Shown here: positions 26,512-35,319 of the stretch, piece by piece
How positions within the stretch are numbered: position 1 is the first letter of the stretch
Layout of the letters: every line of letters starts with the position of its first letter
Source: Pseudomonadales bacterium
GTDB taxonomy: Bacteria; Pseudomonadota; Gammaproteobacteria; Pseudomonadales; Pseudohongiellaceae
Direction: 5' to 3'
DNA length: 42,332 nucleotides
Assembly: GCA_022827425.1 (NCBI GenBank)
Contig: JAJDSZ010000126.1
Span: 1-42,332 of the forward strand
Program-made: the position numbers and the translations under genes
The notes under the pieces: generated by a model
The model's database searches: none
Told to the model about the DNA's origin: nothing
The model's input: only the letters and a program-made list of their open reading frames with translations

Positions 26512-27330
26512 CTAATCCGGCACGGAATACCGCTTGCCGTCTTCCAGACGCATGGCGGTGAGTTTTCCGCCCCAGACGCAGCCGGTGTCGAGGGCGTGAA
26601 CCCGGTCAACTCCGGAGACGCCTTCAATGGCGGCCCAGTGGCCAAAGACGATATCGGTATCCTCCCCGGGCCGCTGCCAGCGAAACCAGGGCTTGTAGCC
26701 GGGCGGGGCGGTGTCGATGCCTTCCTTCAGGTCGAGCCGCAAACGCCCGTCGGCGTCGCAGAAGCGAATTCGGGTCAGATAATTGGTGATGACGCGCAGG
26801 CGGCGCTGCTTGCGCAGCTCATCGTCCCACAGGCTCGGTTCGTCGCCGTACATGCGGGAAAGAAACTTGCGCGGCTTTCTGCTGAGGGCGGTTTCGACTT
26901 CCGCCGCCAGCGCCAGGGTCTTGCCGATGGACCAGTCCGGCGCCATGCCGGCGTGCACCATGAGGAAGCGGCGGGGGCCGGAACAGGTATCGATCGTTTC
27001 GCAATGCGCCAGTGGCTTGCCCCGCAGCCAGTCGGCGAGTTCGCCGCAGTCCGGCGCCGCCAGCAATTCCCGCAGCCGGTCCTTGCGGCGCATGGGGGCG
27101 CAGCCTTCATGCACGGCGAGAAAGTGCAGATCGTGGTTGCCGAGCACGGTCACCAGGGAATCGTCCATGTCCCGCAGCAGGCGCAGGGTTTCCAGTGATT
27201 TCGGGCCGCGGTTGATCAGGTCCCCCACGCACCAGAGCCGGTCGCCGCCGGGCTTGAAGCCGATTTTCCGGAGCAGCTTCCTGAGCGGCTTGTAGCAACC
27301 CTGAATATCCCCGACCGCGTAGGTAGCCAT
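26512..27330 (-). CDS. apaH: Symmetrical bis(5'-nucleosyl)-tetraphosphatase ApaH
   Basis: The 272-residue metallophosphatase splits Ap4A into two ADP and can remove Np4-type caps from RNA. Motifs are 'YAVGDIQGCYKPLRKLL' (GD-G), 'LWCVGDLINRGPKSLETLRLL' (GD-NRG), 'TVLGNHDLHFLAV' (GNHD), 'MVHAGMAP' and 'FGHWAAIEG'. The ATG at 27330 has AGGACGAG upstream and gives the normal N-terminus (MATYAVGDIQG); an in-frame ATG at 27390 would add 20 non-family residues. It follows apaG by 34 bp. Confidence 0.96.
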   Translation of the reverse strand: MATYAVGDIQGCYKPLRKLLRKIGFKPGGDRLWCVGDLINRGPKSLETLRLLRDMDDSLVTVLGNHDLHFLAVHEGCAPMRRKDRLRELLAAPDCGELADWLRGKPLAHCETIDTCSGPRRFLMVHAGMAPDWSIGKTLALAAEVETALSRKPRKFLSRMYGDEPSLWDDELRKQRRLRVITNYLTRIRFCDADGRLRLDLKEGIDTAPPGYKPWFRWQRPGEDTDIVFGHWAAIEGVSGVDRVHALDTGCVWGGKLTAMRLEDGKRYSVPD

Positions 27331-27364
27331 TTCTCGTCCTTTTCTTGTGCTTTTGTTCGAAAAA

Positions 27365-27745
27365 TCAGTGAATGGTTCTGGGCGGGGCAAGCAGGAACAT
27401 GGGAATCGGCGCTTCGAAATGCATGCCGTCGGCGGTCACCATGTGGTACGCGCCGTGCATGGTGCCGGTTTCGGTTTCCAGAATCGCCCCGCTGCTGTAG
27501 CGGAACGCCTCTCCCGGCGCGATGGTGGGTTGCACTCCCACCACGCCGGGCCCCTCGACTTCCTGGACCTCGTCATTGGCATTGGTGATGTACCAGTGCC
27601 GGGAAAGCAATTGCACCGGCTCCGCCCCATGGTTGGCGATTTCGATGGTATAGGCGAAAGTGAAGCGGCGGTTCTCCGGGTCGGACTGTTCTTCGAGAAA
27701 CATCGCCACGGGGGTGATTTCGATCTGTTCCGCCGGATCGGTCAT
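27365..27745 (-). CDS. apaG: ApaG protein
   Basis: The 126-residue protein has the immunoglobulin-like ApaG fold, with 'FTFAYTIEIANHGAEPVQLLSRHWYITNAND', 'EVEGPGVVGVQPTIAPGEAFRYSSGA' and 'GTMHGAYHMV' as signature. The GxGxxG-like 'GPGVVG' is present. The ATG at 27745 overlaps the rsmA stop (ATGA). Longer in-frame ORFs upstream lie inside rsmA and are rejected. Its cellular role is not well defined; in Enterobacteria it is cotranscribed with apaH, as here. Confidence 0.95.
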   Translation of the reverse strand: MTDPAEQIEITPVAMFLEEQSDPENRRFTFAYTIEIANHGAEPVQLLSRHWYITNANDEVQEVEGPGVVGVQPTIAPGEAFRYSSGAILETETGTMHGAYHMVTADGMHFEAPIPMFLLAPPRTIH

Positions 27746-28545
27746 TTGCCCCGCCCCGCCGCGATGGCATTGCTGATGCGGATGTAATCCCCGGGTTCCA
27801 GTTGTTCGGGTCTTGCTTCCGGGTCGAGGTCGAGGGCGCGCAGCAGCTCCGGCCCGGTGAATTGCCCGAGGCAGTTGCGCAGGGTCTTGCGGCGCTGACT
27901 GAAGGCGGCGCGCACGAGCGCGGCAAGGCCGGCTTCGTCCGCGGCCGGCAGGGGCGGTGGGTGATGCGGCCACAGCCGGACCACGGTGGAGACCACCCGG
28001 GGTTGCGGCCGGAAGGCCTCGGGGGGCACGGCGAACAGTTTGTCGCTGGAGCAGTAATAGGCCAGCATGACGCTCAACCTGCCATAGTCACGGCTGCCGG
28101 GAGTCGCCGTCATGCGGTCGACGACTTCCCGTTGCAGCATAAAAGTCATGTCGGTGAACCGGCGCGACATCTTGAGCAGATGGAACAGCACCGGCGTCGA
28201 GATATTGTAGGGCAGATTGCCCACCACCCGCAGTCCCCGGCCTGCGGGAGCAAGGCCGGCAAGGTCGAAACGGAGCACGTCCGCGCAGTGGACCCGCACG
28301 TTTTCCCTTCCCCGGAACTCCAGCGCGAGCTGCCGGGCAAGGTCCCGGTCGAGTTCAATGCAGTCGAGCCTCCCCGCTGCCGCAAGCCCCCGGGTCAGGG
28401 CGCCGTCGCCGGGGCCGATCTCGACGATATGGTCTTCCTTCCGGGGCGCCACGGCTTCCAGGATGCGGTGGATGATCTGCTTGTCCCGCAGGAAATTCTG
28501 GCCGAAGCGTTTGCGGGGCCGGTTCGCGAAGCCGGGCCGGGTCAC
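27742..28545 (-). CDS. rsmA: 16S rRNA (adenine1518/1519-N6)-dimethyltransferase RsmA/KsgA
   Basis: The 267-residue enzyme dimethylates two adenines in the 3'-terminal helix of 16S rRNA during late small-subunit assembly. Motifs: 'RKRFGQNFLRDKQIIHRIL', SAM-binding 'HIVEIGPGDGALTRGL', 'CIELDRDL' and the catalytic 'VVGNLPYNISTPVLFHLL'. The start is taken as GTG at 28545, which overlaps the pdxA stop (GTGA) and gives the standard length. An ATG at 28608 lies inside pdxA and adds an unconserved basic lead. Confidence 0.96.
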   Translation of the reverse strand: MTRPGFANRPRKRFGQNFLRDKQIIHRILEAVAPRKEDHIVEIGPGDGALTRGLAAAGRLDCIELDRDLARQLALEFRGRENVRVHCADVLRFDLAGLAPAGRGLRVVGNLPYNISTPVLFHLLKMSRRFTDMTFMLQREVVDRMTATPGSRDYGRLSVMLAYYCSSDKLFAVPPEAFRPQPRVVSTVVRLWPHHPPPLPAADEAGLAALVRAAFSQRRKTLRNCLGQFTGPELLRALDLDPEARPEQLEPGDYIRISNAIAAGRGK

Positions 28546-29552
28546 GGGGAATCGCCTGCTTGCAGCATTTCCACGGCGGTTTCGATGGCGTGGCGCAGGC
28601 TGCCGCAATCGGCGGCGCCGCTGCCGGCGATGTCGAGGGCGGTGCCATGGTCCACCGAAGTGCGGATGATGGGCAGACCGAGGGTGATATTGACGGCGTT
28701 GCCGAAACCCTTGAATTTGAGCACCGGCAGGCCCTGGTCGTGGTACATGCTGAGTACCGCGTCGGCATCGTCGAGCCGGGACGGCGTGAACAGGCTGTCC
28801 GCCGGCAGCGGGCCGGTGAGGCGGATTCCCTCTTCCCGCAGCTCGGCGAGGGCGGGCTCGATGATTTCGGTCTCTTCCCCGCCGAGTTCACCGGATTCGC
28901 CGGCGTGTGGATTGAGGCCGCAGACGAGGATGTGGGGATTCCCGATGCCGAAGCGGCGCCGCAAGTCCCGGTGCAGGATTCGCACGACCCCGAGCAGCCG
29001 GTCCCGGGTGATGGCGCCGGCCACTTTCCTGAGCGGCAGATGCGTGGTCGCCAGGGCCACCCGCAGGCCGGGAGTCGCCAGCATCATGACGCTGCTCCCG
29101 CAATCGCAAATGTCGGCGAGGAATTCGGTGTGGCCGGAGAAAGCGAAGCCCGCCCGGTTGATGACCGCCTTGTGTACCGGGCCGGTTACCAGGGCATCAG
29201 CGTCGCCGCGCAATACGGCGCGGGTGGCGGCTTCGAGGCTTGCCAGCACATAGCCGGCGTTTGCCACCTCGAGCTTGCCGGCTTCCGTGGCCGCGGCCAG
29301 AGGGCTGGAGACCACCCGCAATTCCCCGGGTTCGCACTGCCGCGGAATGTTATCGGCTTCGGCCAGGCGCAGAGGCAGGCCGAGCAGGCTCGCCCGCTCC
29401 CGCAGCAATACCGGGTCGGCATAGGCGACGAGTTCAATGTCCGGGGGCGGGGACTGGGCGATTTGCACACAGATGTCCGGCCCGATGCCGGCGGGTTCCC
29501 CGGGAGTCAGCGCGATTCGGTAAGCCAAGCTCTCACTCGACGAATTCGACAA
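28542..29552 (-). CDS. pdxA: 4-hydroxythreonine-4-phosphate dehydrogenase PdxA
   Basis: The protein has up to 336 residues. It oxidises 4-phosphohydroxy-threonine in the DXP-dependent pyridoxal phosphate pathway. Landmarks are 'RIALTPGEPAGIGPDI', 'DALVTGPVHKAVIN', 'FSGHTEFLAD', 'VALATTHLPLRKVAGAIT' and 'GLNPHAGESGELGGEE', with metal-binding His in 'MYHDQGLPVLKF'. The start is not ATG: TTG at 29552 overlaps the end of surA by 20 bp. A TTG at 29528, 4 bp after the surA stop, is as likely and would remove eight serine-rich residues. Confidence 0.95.
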   Translation of the reverse strand: MSNSSSESLAYRIALTPGEPAGIGPDICVQIAQSPPPDIELVAYADPVLLRERASLLGLPLRLAEADNIPRQCEPGELRVVSSPLAAATEAGKLEVANAGYVLASLEAATRAVLRGDADALVTGPVHKAVINRAGFAFSGHTEFLADICDCGSSVMMLATPGLRVALATTHLPLRKVAGAITRDRLLGVVRILHRDLRRRFGIGNPHILVCGLNPHAGESGELGGEETEIIEPALAELREEGIRLTGPLPADSLFTPSRLDDADAVLSMYHDQGLPVLKFKGFGNAVNITLGLPIIRTSVDHGTALDIAGSGAADCGSLRHAIETAVEMLQAGDSP

Positions 29553-30834
29553 AGGCTTCTTCGCGAATTTCGATCAGCCAGTTCTGCAACTCCAGATCGA
29601 ACTTGCGGTCGCGCAGCAGGTTCTCCGCCTCGGCCCGGATGAAGTCCTGGCTGAGGTCGGACAGGCGTCGGCCGAGCACTTCGATGAGATGCCAGCCGGT
29701 TTCGGTGCGGATGGGCTCGCTGAGTTCGCCCTCTTCCATTTCATTCACCGCGGCTTCCCAGGATTGCGGCATGCCGCCTTCGTTGATCCAGTCGAGATCG
29801 CCGCCGGCCACCACCGAGGCTGCGTCATCGGAGTTCTGCCGGGCGATGACGGCAAAATCCTCGCCGTCGAGAATGCGTTGGCGCAGGCGCCGGATTTCTG
29901 CCAGCGACTGGTCTTCGTCACGGATTTCATTGGGGCTGAGCATGATGTGCCGCAGATGCGTCTGCTGCACGAACTGGGAAGTGCCGCCGCGCTGGTCCGC
30001 CAATTCGATGATGTGCAGACCGTTGGCCGCTTCGAACGGCCCTTCTATGCCGCCGACGCTCATGCCCTCCACGGACTCGGCGAACAGCCCGGGTATCTGG
30101 TCGAGCTTGCGCCAGCCGAAATCCGTGGCGGTAACCGGAAACTCGCCCGCCTGCATGGCGAGGGCGCGCAGGTCGGCGAAGTTCTCGCCGGCTTCGAGCC
30201 GGGCAATGAGGTCGCCGGCGTAGCGCATCTTCCGCTGGCGGACGGCTTCGTCTTCCTCGGCTTCGAACGGCACCAGCATGTGGTTGAGGAAATAGTCCGC
30301 CTGCATCAGTTCCTGGCCCATCTCGGAATTGATGAAGTTGTCGATTTCCTGGTCGGTGATGCGGATGCGCTGATTGACCAGGCCGCGCTGCAATTCCTGC
30401 AGGGTCATCTGCTGCCGCACCTGTTCCCGGGTTTGCAGGTACACGCCCGCCTGTTCCAGGGTGGTCACGTATTCCTCAAAGCTCATGTCGCCGCTGGCCG
30501 CCATGGAGCCGAGAATCCGGTTGATGGTGTCGTCGTCAAAGCGGATATTGATGCGCTCGGCGATCTGCATTTGCAGGTTTTCCAGCACCAGGGCTTCGAG
30601 CACATCGTCGTAAATCGCCTCGAGATCGGGCTCCGGCTGATTGTTGCGCCGGGCATTGGTGATGATGTCCGCGAGGCGGGAGTCGACTTCGCTTTGCAGC
30701 ACCACGCCGGTATCGACTATGGCCACAATGCGGTCGAGCATCTGCCGCTCCTGGGCGGCGGGCTGTGCCAGTGGCAGCAGGGCCAGCAGCAGGGCCAGCA
30801 TCGGTGCCATGCCTGCGGGAAGCGTTCTATTCAT
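29533..30834 (-). CDS. surA: Periplasmic chaperone/peptidyl-prolyl isomerase SurA
   Basis: The 433-residue protein has a signal peptide (residues 1-~27, APMLALLLALLPLAQPAAQ). The SurA N-domain follows ('MLDRIVAIVDTGVVLQSEVDSRLADI', 'LEALVLENLQMQIAERINIRFDDDTIN'). Two parvulin domains come next: ~175-275 with 'DFGWRKLDQIPGLFAESVEGM', and ~285-390 with 'HLRHIMLSPNE', 'DLDWINEGGMPQSWE', 'GWHLIEVLGRR'. It escorts outer-membrane proteins such as LptD to the BAM complex. The ATG lies 8 bp inside the end of lptD, the usual arrangement. Confidence 0.95.
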   Translation of the reverse strand: MNRTLPAGMAPMLALLLALLPLAQPAAQERQMLDRIVAIVDTGVVLQSEVDSRLADIITNARRNNQPEPDLEAIYDDVLEALVLENLQMQIAERINIRFDDDTINRILGSMAASGDMSFEEYVTTLEQAGVYLQTREQVRQQMTLQELQRGLVNQRIRITDQEIDNFINSEMGQELMQADYFLNHMLVPFEAEEDEAVRQRKMRYAGDLIARLEAGENFADLRALAMQAGEFPVTATDFGWRKLDQIPGLFAESVEGMSVGGIEGPFEAANGLHIIELADQRGGTSQFVQQTHLRHIMLSPNEIRDEDQSLAEIRRLRQRILDGEDFAVIARQNSDDAASVVAGGDLDWINEGGMPQSWEAAVNEMEEGELSEPIRTETGWHLIEVLGRRLSDLSQDFIRAEAENLLRDRKFDLELQNWLIEIREEAFVEFVE

Positions 30835-33280
30835 GGTCCGGGTCTCTGAATCCCTGTATTCCGTCGCTCAGCAAATCGCTCAATCCACCGCCGGCGAGAT
30901 TGCCGACGCCATGCAGCACGAACTGCACGAAAACGCCGCGGTTGGCTGGCACATTAGGGACAAACAATTCATATTCGTCAAGCCATTCCCGCGCAATCAC
31001 GCGGATGGTGGCGCAGCAGTTACGATATTCGACCCCGGCGAAGAGCTCAAGGTTCCGCGAATTGGCGTGATCGTGGTTCCAGCGCCCCAGCAGTTTCCAG
31101 TTGGCCGCAAGCGGCCAGGCGCCGGACAGGTCGGTCTGGTCGATGGCCGGGTCGATGCCGGCGCGCCGCAGGAATGGCGTGGCCTGCACCAGCGAGCGGT
31201 AACGCCAGGAAAAATTGAACAGGCGCTCGCTGTCGCGCTGGTAGCGCAGTTGCAGGCTGCCTTCGTCCACAGTCCGATAGTGTTGATTCCATTGAATGTC
31301 CGCGGCCAGGCGCCAGTTGTCGTTGACGCGGAACTCCATCTCTCCCGCCAGGGCCGAAGTGTCGTCCACGGGAGAATACAGGGGCTCCCATTGCCGCAAC
31401 GGACTGGCCAGGCTGACCAGGCGATCGCGGAAGTAATGGATCCGGCCCAGGCTGAAGCGGCCCCGTTCGCGGCCGTTGGCGTCGAGCAGGCGGCTGCTGA
31501 CGGCGATGCCGAGCTGGTCCGCGTCGGCGAAGCGGTCGCCGCCGCTGAAGCGCCGCTCGCGAAACAGTTGTGGAAAGCCGAAATTCAGCTCGGAAGTATC
31601 GAACACCGGCAGCAGGCTCTGGTCCTGGTGCTGCCGGTAGTGATAGAACAGCCGCGGCTCCAGGGTTTGCGCGCCATTGCCGGGGAGGCTGCGCTCGAAG
31701 ACCAGCCCGCTGTCGATGCTGTAGCCGGTGATGCCGAGGCTCGGGTCCGCCGGGCTGCCGAGGGCTTGCCGGTCCAGTTCGTAACGCAGCAGTTCATGGT
31801 TCGCGCTCGCCCGCAGAAAGGCGCCGGGCGATTCCAGCGACCAGTCCAGCCGCGGCGACAGATTGATGCGGCGGCCTTTGACCAGGGCGCCGTCGTCGAT
31901 TCGCTCCGGGGAGATGAGGCTTTCGTTCAGATTGCGGTCGAAATGGGCGGCCTGGCCGGCAAGACCGAAGCGGAAGTTGGCGCCGAGATCGAGGCCGGTG
32001 CGGAAGCGGAAATGCGGCAGCCGGTCAAAGGGCTTGGAAATGTTCAGGGCATCCGCCAGGGGGTCGATGAGTTCGATGCGCTGCAGGTCCAGCTCCGCCC
32101 GCAGGGCCTCGGACTGATAGCTCAGCCGGGCTTGCCGGTTGAGGTTGTTTCGCGTCACGGTATCAAGGCCGCCGCCGGCAAGGTCGATAAACCAGTCCCG
32201 GTCGCTGACCGCGGTGAAATCCACCAGGGTGCGCCAGCCATTGCCGAGCGAGCCATTGTGCTGAAAACCCGCGTACCAGCGATTGGCGACCGGGGGCGAC
32301 CCCGAGCCCCGGATATGGGCGAGATTCGGGTCGTACAGCGCATCGTCCCCAAGCCAGGATAGATTCAGGGTATTCATGGACCAGTTCGCCAGATAGCGGA
32401 ATTCCGCGCCCAGCATGGCGCCGCGGTCGCTGATGAGCCGCGGCAGCAGGGTGGCGTCGTAGTGCGGCGCCAGATTGAGGTACCAGGGCAATTCCAGATC
32501 GAGGCCGCCGCTGCGGGTGGAACCCATGCTCGGCGGCAGCAATCCCGAGACCCGCTGGTCGCCAAGTGGAAAGCCCAGCGTGAATGGGTAGCGGAACACC
32601 GTGGTATCGCCGAAGCGCAGGCGCAAGTCCCGGGCCGTGCCCCGGCCCTGTTCCGGGTCCAGGGTCATGCTCGCCGCGGCGATGGTCCAGAATGGCGCCA
32701 CCGGCTCGCAGCGGCTGAACTCGCCGTTATCGAGGGTGACGCGGCGGGTTTCGCTGTCGTAGATCATCGCGGCCGCATTGCCGTGGATGCCGCTCTGGTG
32801 GAGGACATAGCGGGCGGTATCGATGCGGCTGGCGTTGGCGGCATTGTCGATCAGGGCGGACCTGCCCCGCAGCAGCACGCCGGGTTCGCGGAACGCCACG
32901 TCGCCTTCGAGCTGGAAGGTTTCGGCTGCATTGTCGATGACGGTGGCGCCGTCATTGGCGATGGTGCGCAGGCCCTCGGTGAGGGTAATCGCGCCGCTGA
33001 TCGCGATGGTGTCGGGGCCGGTCTGGGTGAATCCTTCTTCGCTGGTGAAGCGCGTGCGCCCTTCGGCGGAGTCCGCGCCGGTTGATTTGCTATTATCGAT
33101 GAAAGCGCCGCAGCAGGTCGGCGGGATGCCGGCGCGCTGCTCCGGCGTCATGTTCTCAAGGGACAGCCAGTCGAGTTCCGCTGCACCGGCTGCGCTGGTG
33201 TCCCCTTCGGCTGCCATGGCGCTGGAGCAGCAAGCCGACAGAACAACGCGCAAAACCATTTTTCGGGTCAAAGAATCCAT
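30827..33280 (-). CDS. lptD: LPS-assembly protein LptD
   Basis: The 817-residue protein starts at ATG 33280 with a signal sequence (MDSLTRKMVLRVVLSACCSSAMAA). The OstA-like N-terminal jelly-roll follows ('TIAISGAITLTEGLRTIANDGATVIDNAAETFQLEGDVAFREPGVLLRG'). The barrel includes 'YPFTLGFPLGDQRVSGLLPPSMGSTRSGGLDLELPWYLNLAPHYDATLLPRL', the LptD hallmark. A C-terminal vicinal Cys pair ('YRNCCATIRV') and N-terminal Cys ('PTCCGAF', 'FSRCEPV') can form the inter-domain disulfides that activate LptD. With LptE it inserts LPS into the outer leaflet. Only 3 bp separate its start from that of divergent amgK. Confidence 0.95.
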   Translation of the reverse strand: MDSLTRKMVLRVVLSACCSSAMAAEGDTSAAGAAELDWLSLENMTPEQRAGIPPTCCGAFIDNSKSTGADSAEGRTRFTSEEGFTQTGPDTIAISGAITLTEGLRTIANDGATVIDNAAETFQLEGDVAFREPGVLLRGRSALIDNAANASRIDTARYVLHQSGIHGNAAAMIYDSETRRVTLDNGEFSRCEPVAPFWTIAAASMTLDPEQGRGTARDLRLRFGDTTVFRYPFTLGFPLGDQRVSGLLPPSMGSTRSGGLDLELPWYLNLAPHYDATLLPRLISDRGAMLGAEFRYLANWSMNTLNLSWLGDDALYDPNLAHIRGSGSPPVANRWYAGFQHNGSLGNGWRTLVDFTAVSDRDWFIDLAGGGLDTVTRNNLNRQARLSYQSEALRAELDLQRIELIDPLADALNISKPFDRLPHFRFRTGLDLGANFRFGLAGQAAHFDRNLNESLISPERIDDGALVKGRRINLSPRLDWSLESPGAFLRASANHELLRYELDRQALGSPADPSLGITGYSIDSGLVFERSLPGNGAQTLEPRLFYHYRQHQDQSLLPVFDTSELNFGFPQLFRERRFSGGDRFADADQLGIAVSSRLLDANGRERGRFSLGRIHYFRDRLVSLASPLRQWEPLYSPVDDTSALAGEMEFRVNDNWRLAADIQWNQHYRTVDEGSLQLRYQRDSERLFNFSWRYRSLVQATPFLRRAGIDPAIDQTDLSGAWPLAANWKLLGRWNHDHANSRNLELFAGVEYRNCCATIRVIAREWLDEYELFVPNVPANRGVFVQFVLHGVGNLAGGGLSDLLSDGIQGFRDPDHE

Positions 33281-33283
33281 ACA

Positions 33284-34354
33284 GTGAAGCCAAACGGGCA
33301 AACAGACAGCCGCCGCCAGGGATTGACCGAATGGACCCGGCGGCGGTTGCGTCATCTGCTGCCGTCGGCGCCTGCAATCTCCGGTCTTGCGGTTGTCAGC
33401 GGCGACGCCAGCTTCCGGCGCTACTTTCGCGCAAGCCCCGCTCCCGGAATTTCGTATATCGTGGTGGACGCGCTGCCGAAAAAGGAAGACAGCCGACCTT
33501 TTGTCGAAGTCTGCCGCCTGTTCGGCGAGGCCTCGCTGCGGGTTCCCGAACTGCTTGCCGTGGATCTGGAACAAGGCTATCTGCTGCTTGAGGATTTTGG
33601 TGATCAATTGTACCTGCCTCATCTGTTGCGAGCCCGGGATGCCGGCGACCGCGCCGCAGCGGATGCGTTCTGCCATGGCGCCATCGATAGCCTGCTCGAT
33701 TTGCAGCAGCGCGTCGACCCGGACGGGCTGCCGCATTATGACCAGACGGAACTGACCCGGGAAATGTCACTGTTCCCCGACTGGTTCTGCCGCCGCTGGC
33801 TCGGCGTCCAACTCAATGCCGAACATCGGGAACTGCTCGGGGACAGTTTCCGCTTTCTGTGCGAATCGGCCCTGGCCCAGACCGAGGTAGCGGTGCATCG
33901 CGATTATCACTCGCGCAATCTGATGCTGCTCGACTCCGCTCCCGGGCGCCCCGGTATCATCGATTTCCAGGACGCCGTCCGGGGCGCGTGCAGCTATGAT
34001 CTCGTCTCGCTGCTGCGGGATTGCTATATCCGCTGGAACCGGCAATGGCTGGATGACTGGATTGCATACTATCTCCATGGCGCCCGGGAAAGGGGAATCG
34101 TCGGTGAGATTTCCCACCGGCGGTTCCGGCGCGATTTCGACCTGATGGGGCTGCAACGCCATCTCAAGGTACTCGGGATTTTCTGCCGGCTCGCGATCCG
34201 CGACCAAAAGCACGCATTCCTGGACGAGCTGCCCCTGGTCATGGATTACTTCACCGAAGTCGCCGGGGAGTACGCCGAAATGGCACCCTTGTTGAAGTGG
34301 TTTGAGCGGGATCTTGCTCCCCGCGCCCGGGACCGACTGGAGCAGGCTCCCTGA
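33284..34354 (+). CDS. amgK: N-acetylmuramate/N-acetylglucosamine kinase AmgK
   Basis: The 356-residue protein belongs to the aminoglycoside-phosphotransferase fold. 'VVSGDASFRRYFR' forms the P-loop-like region, 'LLLEDFGDQLYL' the hinge, 'VAVHRDYHSRNLMLL' the catalytic loop (HxDxxxxN) and 'GIIDFQDAVRGACSYDLVSLLRDCYI' the metal site. It phosphorylates anomeric MurNAc in the cell-wall recycling shunt described in Pseudomonas. The start is GTG at 33284; a TTG at 33323 is an alternative that would leave 42 bp to lptD. It is coupled to murU by a TGATG overlap. Confidence 0.93.
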   Translation: MKPNGQTDSRRQGLTEWTRRRLRHLLPSAPAISGLAVVSGDASFRRYFRASPAPGISYIVVDALPKKEDSRPFVEVCRLFGEASLRVPELLAVDLEQGYLLLEDFGDQLYLPHLLRARDAGDRAAADAFCHGAIDSLLDLQQRVDPDGLPHYDQTELTREMSLFPDWFCRRWLGVQLNAEHRELLGDSFRFLCESALAQTEVAVHRDYHSRNLMLLDSAPGRPGIIDFQDAVRGACSYDLVSLLRDCYIRWNRQWLDDWIAYYLHGARERGIVGEISHRRFRRDFDLMGLQRHLKVLGIFCRLAIRDQKHAFLDELPLVMDYFTEVAGEYAEMAPLLKWFERDLAPRARDRLEQAP

Positions 34355-35028
34355 TGCACGCCATCCTGCTTGCGGCGGGGCGCGGCGAGCGCATGCGGCC
34401 GCTTACCGAGCGCATGCCCAAACCGCTGCTTGCCGCAGGCGGCCACCCACTGATCGAGTATCAACTCCTGGGTCTGGCCCGGGCGGGCATTCGCCGGGTG
34501 GCGGTCAATCTCTTCCATCGCGGCGAAATGATTCGCGAAGCGCTTGGCGACGGCTCACGCTTTGGGCTGGAGATCATCTATTCGCCGGAACAGCGCCTGC
34601 TCGATACCGGCGGCGGCATCATTCAGGCCCTGCCCCTGATCGAGGGCGAGGCTTTCATTGTCGCCAATGCCGATGTATGGACTGATTTCGATTACGCCGG
34701 CCTGCATCCGGTGGACGGCGGGCGAACCCTCGCCCATCTGCTGCTTGCGCCGAATCCCGCTGCCAATTCCGGCGGCGATTTCCATCTTCTTCCCGATGGG
34801 CGATTGGCCAACAAGGCGGTGGCTGGTGCGGAAAAACTCACCTTCGCCGGCATCAGCGTGATGCATCGCAAGTTGTTCGCCGGCCTGGCGGCGGAGCCGC
34901 TGTCTGTGGTTCCCCTGTTGCGCGCGGCCATGGCGGAAGGCCGGGTCAGCGGCGAGAAATTCACCGGCGGCTGGATGGACATCGGCACTCCCGATCGGTT
35001 GCGGGCGCTGCATCGGCGACTTGGATAA
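34354..35028 (+). CDS. murU: N-acetylmuramate-1-phosphate uridylyltransferase MurU
   Basis: The 224-residue nucleotidyltransferase has 'MHAILLAAGRGERMRPLTERMPKPLLAAGGHPLIEY' with the G-x-G-x-R-x(5)PK nucleotide motif, 'LLDTGGGIIQAL', metal Asp in 'FIVANADVWTDFD' and 'FTGGWMDIGTPDRL'. It makes UDP-MurNAc from the AmgK product and bypasses de novo synthesis, a route known to lower fosfomycin sensitivity. The start overlaps the amgK stop. Confidence 0.95.
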   Translation: MHAILLAAGRGERMRPLTERMPKPLLAAGGHPLIEYQLLGLARAGIRRVAVNLFHRGEMIREALGDGSRFGLEIIYSPEQRLLDTGGGIIQALPLIEGEAFIVANADVWTDFDYAGLHPVDGGRTLAHLLLAPNPAANSGGDFHLLPDGRLANKAVAGAEKLTFAGISVMHRKLFAGLAAEPLSVVPLLRAAMAEGRVSGEKFTGGWMDIGTPDRLRALHRRLG

Positions 35029-35112
35029 ATCAATCCGAAAAGTTCGGTATTCCCACTATCTCCGTGTTAGACTGCCCGCACCTGGTTAATTTCCGTCGAG
35101 GATGACGTCAGG

Positions 35113-35319
35113 ATGAATCTGCTCAACTTGTTGATCCAGAACGGCCCAAACCTGATCGGCCTGTTGCTGGTGGTGCTCTATCTGCAAAATCGGATACACC
35201 GGCTCGAAGTCAATCTGCGCGAAGAGATTTCGACAGTTTCCCAGCGCGTGGCGAAACTGGAAGCGCATTTTGAACCAGAATACAAAGTGGCCGAAGAGCC
35301 GGCGCCGTGTAACGAATGA
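35113..35319 (+). CDS. Small single-pass membrane protein with coiled coil (second copy)
   Basis: The 68-residue product has a hydrophobic helix at residues ~13-26 ([13 protein letters not shown]). A short coiled coil follows ('[25 protein letters not shown]'), and the tail is acidic. The order helix / 'LREE(I/M)S' / 'RVAK(I/L)E' / Glu-rich tail is the same as in the protein at 17543-17854. Its stop overlaps the rpe start (ATGA), so it is translationally coupled to rpe and trpE. GAGG lies about 11 nt before the ATG, with a nested out-of-frame ATG in between. The 84 bp after murU probably hold its promoter. Confidence 0.7.
   Translation: MNLLNLLIQNGPNLIGLLLVVLYLQNRIHRLEVNLREEISTVSQRVAKLEAHFEPEYKVAEEPAPCNE

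Noticed and set aside
24442-27198. 918-residue plus-strand open frame
   Set aside because: It runs antisense through the pteridine reductase, cca and apaH genes, all of which have clear motifs.
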